The position numbers and the translations under genes are program-made. The notes beneath the pieces were generated by a model, which saw nothing but the letters and a program-made list of their open reading frames with translations, was not told the DNA's origin and did no database searches. Positions 12,153 through 15,095 of a stretch of DNA of 15,095 nucleotides are shown here, piece by piece (positions within the stretch are counted from its first letter, which is position 1; the number at the start of each line of letters is the position of its first letter). The stretch is from an uncultured bacterium (GTDB lineage: Bacteria; Patescibacteriota; Patescibacteriia; CAIQCM01): positions 1 to 15,095 of the forward strand of contig CAIQCM010000044.1 of NCBI GenBank assembly GCA_903870305.1, written 5' to 3'.

Positions 12153-13718
12153 CGTCATTTCGTCCGGCTGCGGCAGATCCATGATCTTTAAAACGGTGGG
12201 CGCGACATCGCCCAGCACGCCGGCCGGCGGCACGACCGAGAGGTCTGAACCAACGCCTTCGGGAAGGCCCATGTTCATGCCTTCATAGCGCTTGCCGACC
12301 ACGATAAGCGGCACGGGGTTGGTGGAATGTTCTTTATCTTTGCCGCCCGTCTGCAGATTTTTGACCTCTTCGGCGTTGCCATGGTCGGATGTTATGAGTA
12401 CGACTCCATCGCGGGCGAGCGCGGCCTCGACAACACGGCCGACGCAAGCGTCGGTAAACTCGCAAGCCGCAACGGTGGCGGCAAAGTCGCCGGTGTGCGC
12501 GACCATGTCGGGCGCGGCGTAATTAATAATGATCAGATCGTAAAGATTGTCTTGAATGGCGCCAATCACCTTGGCCGTCACCTCGGCTTCCGACATCTCC
12601 GGCTTTTGGTCATAGCTCGCGACCCGCGGCGACGGCACCAAAATGCGTTCTTCGCCGGGAAACGATTCTTCGCGCTGGCCGTTCATAAAAAAAGTGACGT
12701 GCGCGTATTTTTCCGTTTCCGCAACATGCAGCTGGCGAAGCCCGGCGTCGGAAACGACCTTGGCCAGGCACTCGCTGATGAGGTCCGGCGGAAAAGCCAC
12801 GCGCGTCGGCAGGCCCTTTTCAAATTCGGTCATGGTCATGAAGAATATTTCCGGTTGGTACACGCGCTCGAACTTGTCAAAATCCGGCAAGACAAAGGCC
12901 TTGGTCAGTTCGCGCGCCCTGTCCTCGCGGAAATTCCAAAAAATAATCGCGTCCTTGGGGCCAACGACGGCAACGGGGCGGCCATTTTCAGTTATCACGG
13001 TCGGAACGATCTCTTCGTCAAAGACCTTTTTCTCATAACTCGACTTGATCGCGGAGAGCGGATCATCGGCGCGCTCCCCCGCGCCCTCGGCTATTGCGCG
13101 ATACGCTTTTTCCACCCGATCCCAGCGATTGTCGCGGTCCATTGCGTAGTAGCGGCCGCAAACGGTCGCGACCTTGCCTGTCTTGTTGCGCTTAATGGCC
13201 TCGAGCGTCTGCGCCATAAAGTCGGCGCCGGAATTGTAAAGCGTGTCGCGGCCGTCCATGATCGCATGAATGAAAACATCGGTCAGTTTTTCCTTGGCCG
13301 CGAGCTTAAGGAGCGCAAAAAGGTGGTCTTGGTGGCTATGAACCCCGCCCGGCGAGAGCAAGCCGATAAGGTGTAGGCGCGACTTGTTTGTTTTGGCGTA
13401 ACGCATCGCGTCCAAGAAGGCGCTGTTCTCGAAGAATGAACCGTCGGCGATCGCTTTGTTCACGCGCGGGCAGGTTTGATAGTACACGCGGCCGGCGCCG
13501 ATATTAAGGTGCCCGACCTCCGAGTTGCCCATCTCGCCCCAATTTAACCCCACCTCGGAAGAAGCGGCGGCGACCGTCATGGACGGATACCCCAAGACCA
13601 GCCGATCAAGAACCGGCGTTTTGGCGGCGGTAATGGCGTTTCCGGCCGAATCCGGCGCCACCCCCCAGCCGTCCAAGACAATAAGAACAACGGGCTTTGG
13701 CCTGATTGTTTTTTCCAT
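12135..13718 (-). CDS. gpmI: 2,3-bisphosphoglycerate-independent phosphoglycerate mutase
   Basis: 527 residues, in the usual range for GpmI. The enzyme interconverts 3- and 2-phosphoglycerate in glycolysis in the cytoplasm, using two Mn ions and a phosphoserine. Seen in order: VLDGWG with Asp16; EMGNSEVGHLNIGAGR with catalytic Ser66; GGVHSHQDH (His127); DGRDT (154-158); GRYYAMDRDNRWDR (188-201); FREDRARE (263-270); EKYAHVTFFMNG with Lys337; PDMVAHTG with Asp404 and His408; TSDHGNAE with Asp445 and His446; and HSTNPVP with His464. All metal and catalytic residues are present. The common NPDMVGHTG motif reads APDMVAHTG here, a mild deviation. ATG 13718 has AGGAT about 8 nt upstream. It shares a 24-bp gap with a divergent gene. 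The stop codon lies within a strong hairpin. Confidence 0.97.
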   Translation of the reverse strand: MEKTIRPKPVVLIVLDGWGVAPDSAGNAITAAKTPVLDRLVLGYPSMTVAAASSEVGLNWGEMGNSEVGHLNIGAGRVYYQTCPRVNKAIADGSFFENSAFLDAMRYAKTNKSRLHLIGLLSPGGVHSHQDHLFALLKLAAKEKLTDVFIHAIMDGRDTLYNSGADFMAQTLEAIKRNKTGKVATVCGRYYAMDRDNRWDRVEKAYRAIAEGAGERADDPLSAIKSSYEKKVFDEEIVPTVITENGRPVAVVGPKDAIIFWNFREDRARELTKAFVLPDFDKFERVYQPEIFFMTMTEFEKGLPTRVAFPPDLISECLAKVVSDAGLRQLHVAETEKYAHVTFFMNGQREESFPGEERILVPSPRVASYDQKPEMSEAEVTAKVIGAIQDNLYDLIIINYAAPDMVAHTGDFAATVAACEFTDACVGRVVEAALARDGVVLITSDHGNAEEVKNLQTGGKDKEHSTNPVPLIVVGKRYEGMNMGLPEGVGSDLSVVPPAGVLGDVAPTVLKIMDLPQPDEMTGRALI

Positions 13719-13734
13719 AGTTTGATCCTATAAT
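13706..13734 (+). promoter_or_regulatory. divergent promoter region between gpmI and the small helical protein gene
   Basis: On the plus strand a perfect TATAAT (13729-13734) has TTGTTT (weak -35) 17 nt upstream, inside the start of gpmI. The ATG at 13743 begins 8 nt after the -10 box, so the transcript should be leaderless. On the minus strand TATTAT (13735-13730) overlaps the same box and could serve gpmI. The whole intergenic gap is 24 bp. Confidence 0.5.
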
Positions 13735-13742
13735 ACCATACT

Positions 13743-13943
13743 ATGCCGGACACGACCGCAATGAACGAGGTCTTAAGACAGGTGGCGGACGCCTACCGCG
13801 TGTTCTCGTTGGAGCTCCGGGCCATTCAAATAAAAAAAGCCGATCTGGTTAAATCCATTCTGGAACGCGTTGAACGCGAAAAAACCGCCGATGTTCATCA
13901 GATAATTAAAGAAATGATCTATGACCGCAAGGCCAAGAATTAA
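13743..13943 (+). CDS. 66-residue helical protein of unknown function
   Basis: Starts MPDTTAMNEVLRQVADAYRV and continues with alternating charged and hydrophobic residues (RAIQIKKADLVKSILERVE, HQIIKEMIYDRK), giving one or two amphipathic helices and no membrane segment or signal peptide. A leaderless-type promoter precedes it. Its last 23 bp overlap the start of the next, longer gene in another frame, so the pair probably forms an operon with coupled translation. No family was recognised; a small adaptor or partner of the downstream protein is a guess. Confidence 0.75.
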   Translation: MPDTTAMNEVLRQVADAYRVFSLELRAIQIKKADLVKSILERVEREKTADVHQIIKEMIYDRKAKN

Positions 13944-15095
13944 CCGCGATTTTGAACCCGGAGCCGGACCCAACGCCGACATGGATCCGGATGTTGATGT
14001 CCGTGTTGAACCGGATAAAAGCGGCGATGATGCGAAAGAAAAAAAGGATATCGAGCGGGCGCGTGATACGCTCAGAAAGATCAATACGCAGAGCGGTGAA
14101 TTATTGAACGACCTCAACGAGATCGTGGCGGGCAGGATAGGCGCGGGCGAACCGATCAAGATCACAAAAGTAGAAGGAGCAGAAGCGACCGAACTAAAGA
14201 AAGAGCTGGGGCGCACCGTCGACAAAACCCGCATCCATAAACTGACCGGCGATCGCGACGAAGACCTTTATCAGTTGAACTTGTATTGGACCGAATCATT
14301 GGATAAAGACAAAGCGGAAACGACCGAGTGCGATCTCGACCTGTACCGCGGACTGGTAAAGCACGGCTCGGTGCAAAACAAGGACACCAAAAAATATACG
14401 AACGTAAGCGCCGAGGGGCAAAAGAGGTTTGATGATCTGGAGGGGCCGGCGATCACCAAAGCGGTCGTCGCCAGCATGGCGGCGGGCGAAATTCCGTGGA
14501 CAACCAACGGGCTTTTTGCCGCGATCGGCATGGTCCAGGCGGACAAGTCGCCCATAACCGGCAAGCGATATGGAGCCGAGCCGAAAAAACCCGATGCCGA
14601 TGTCATTGATATAAAGACAGGGAAAAAGATATTAGCGGGCGCCATCGCGGGCGCGGCTTTGGGCGCGGCGCTCGCCGGAGCCGGCCGGGATCATGAGCCG
14701 CAGCGCAACATCGCTTCCGAGCGCGAGCAAACGGCCAAAGAACTTGAAACCGCTCTGGGCGAGGCGCATGATATTGACAATGACGCTGCGATCTTGTCTG
14801 AGTTGACCAATCTGCCGGTCGATCGCGAACGCTTGCTCACGATCTCGCGCAACATGGCCATGATCGCCGAATATTTTAAGCTAATCGACAACCCGAGCAT
14901 AAGCGATAAGGATTTTTATGCGACCACGATCGAACCCGGCTTGGCCAAAAAAGGCAAGGAGCGTGACCTCTTCATCGAAACCGCGCTCACGAACGCGACC
15001 AAGCAGTGCGGGAAGTTGAAAGAAGACGCAATCAAGCGCGTAAACGATCTTCAAGCCAAACTTGACGGACTTGATCATGAGCTAGTCCAACTGGA
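13921..15095 (+). CDS. unknown protein with glycine-zipper segment and coiled-coil-like tail (3' end beyond window)
   Basis: An open frame of 391 codons runs from ATG 13921 to the window end without a stop. A later start at 13981 is possible. The N-terminus is hydrophilic and acidic (MDPDVDVRVEPDKSGDD), then helical and charged. A middle region is compact (GAEATELKKELGRTVDKTRI; DLYQLNLYWTESLDKD). Around residues 241-260 there is a small-residue hydrophobic segment, ILAGAIAGAALGAALAGAG, a glycine-zipper pattern seen in membrane-inserting or pore-lining segments. Afterwards come long charged helices (REQTAKELETALGEAHDID; KLKEDAIKRVNDLQAKLDGL) suggesting coiled coil. No signal peptide is visible. 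It overlaps the preceding small gene by 23 bp. I do not recognise a family. Confidence 0.8.
   Translation, partial: MTARPRINRDFEPGAGPNADMDPDVDVRVEPDKSGDDAKEKKDIERARDTLRKINTQSGELLNDLNEIVAGRIGAGEPIKITKVEGAEATELKKELGRTVDKTRIHKLTGDRDEDLYQLNLYWTESLDKDKAETTECDLDLYRGLVKHGSVQNKDTKKYTNVSAEGQKRFDDLEGPAITKAVVASMAAGEIPWTTNGLFAAIGMVQADKSPITGKRYGAEPKKPDADVIDIKTGKKILAGAIAGAALGAALAGAGRDHEPQRNIASEREQTAKELETALGEAHDIDNDAAILSELTNLPVDRERLLTISRNMAMIAEYFKLIDNPSISDKDFYATTIEPGLAKKGKERDLFIETALTNATKQCGKLKEDAIKRVNDLQAKLDGLDHELVQL

Noticed and set aside
12327..13376. 349-codon open frame on the plus strand
   Set aside because: Fully antisense to gpmI, whose motifs are complete. High GC and codon bias produce long shadow frames; the translation shows no domain.

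Overview
The window most resembles a chromosome segment of an uncultivated Candidate Phyla Radiation (Patescibacteria, Parcubacteria-like) bacterium. That placement is inferred from gene content and style: many short unknown membrane or surface proteins, a pseudopilin-type protein, a PaaX/Cas2-like small protein, isolated housekeeping genes, small intergenic palindromic repeats, and start codons that sit almost on top of -10 boxes. UGA acts as a stop (it is used in ATGA overlaps), so the Gracilibacteria recoding is not in use. No rRNA, tRNA, CRISPR array or classical IS transposase was seen.

Layout. (1) 1-3980, plus strand: two tandem paralogues of an N-terminally anchored surface protein sharing a C-terminal domain with an ECGKPVVYLYP motif. 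The first copy is broken by two compensating one-base indels. The second is intact, with a good promoter and a terminator. (2) 4029-4747: a gene for a winged-helix plus Cas2-like (PaaX-type) protein, bracketed by two related palindromes (one a perfect 42 bp palindrome) and boxed between terminators of the neighbouring units. (3) 4834-5989, minus strand: a C-terminally anchored protein translationally coupled (ATGA) to a 45-residue membrane protein, a possible 49-residue basic protein, and repeat-rich DNA. (4) 6004-11996, minus strand: a DUF2207-type membrane protein, the cell-wall pair PAP2 phosphatase and MltG (ATGA overlap), an unusual pseudopilin fused to two carboxypeptidase-regulatory-like domains, and MutM with one zinc ligand missing. 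(5) 12135-13718, minus strand: GpmI of glycolysis. (6) 13743-15095, plus strand: divergent from gpmI, a small helical protein overlapping a larger unknown protein with a glycine-zipper segment that runs off the window.

Functional picture. The minus-strand block is mostly envelope-related: lipid-carrier phosphatase, glycan-strand cleavage and pilin-like surface structure. It is mixed with one DNA-repair and one glycolytic gene. Two families of dispersed intergenic repeats punctuate it: a ~100-110 bp palindromic element present twice in inverted orientation (5880-5989 and 12021-12128), and a family built on ggaaattggttcttggtcc (5650-5712, 7728-7874, 11052-11161). The strongest candidate for an undescribed system is the palindrome-bracketed PaaX/Cas2-like gene. 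The inverted pair of palindromic elements and the pseudopilin fusion come next. All identities quoted are by eye.
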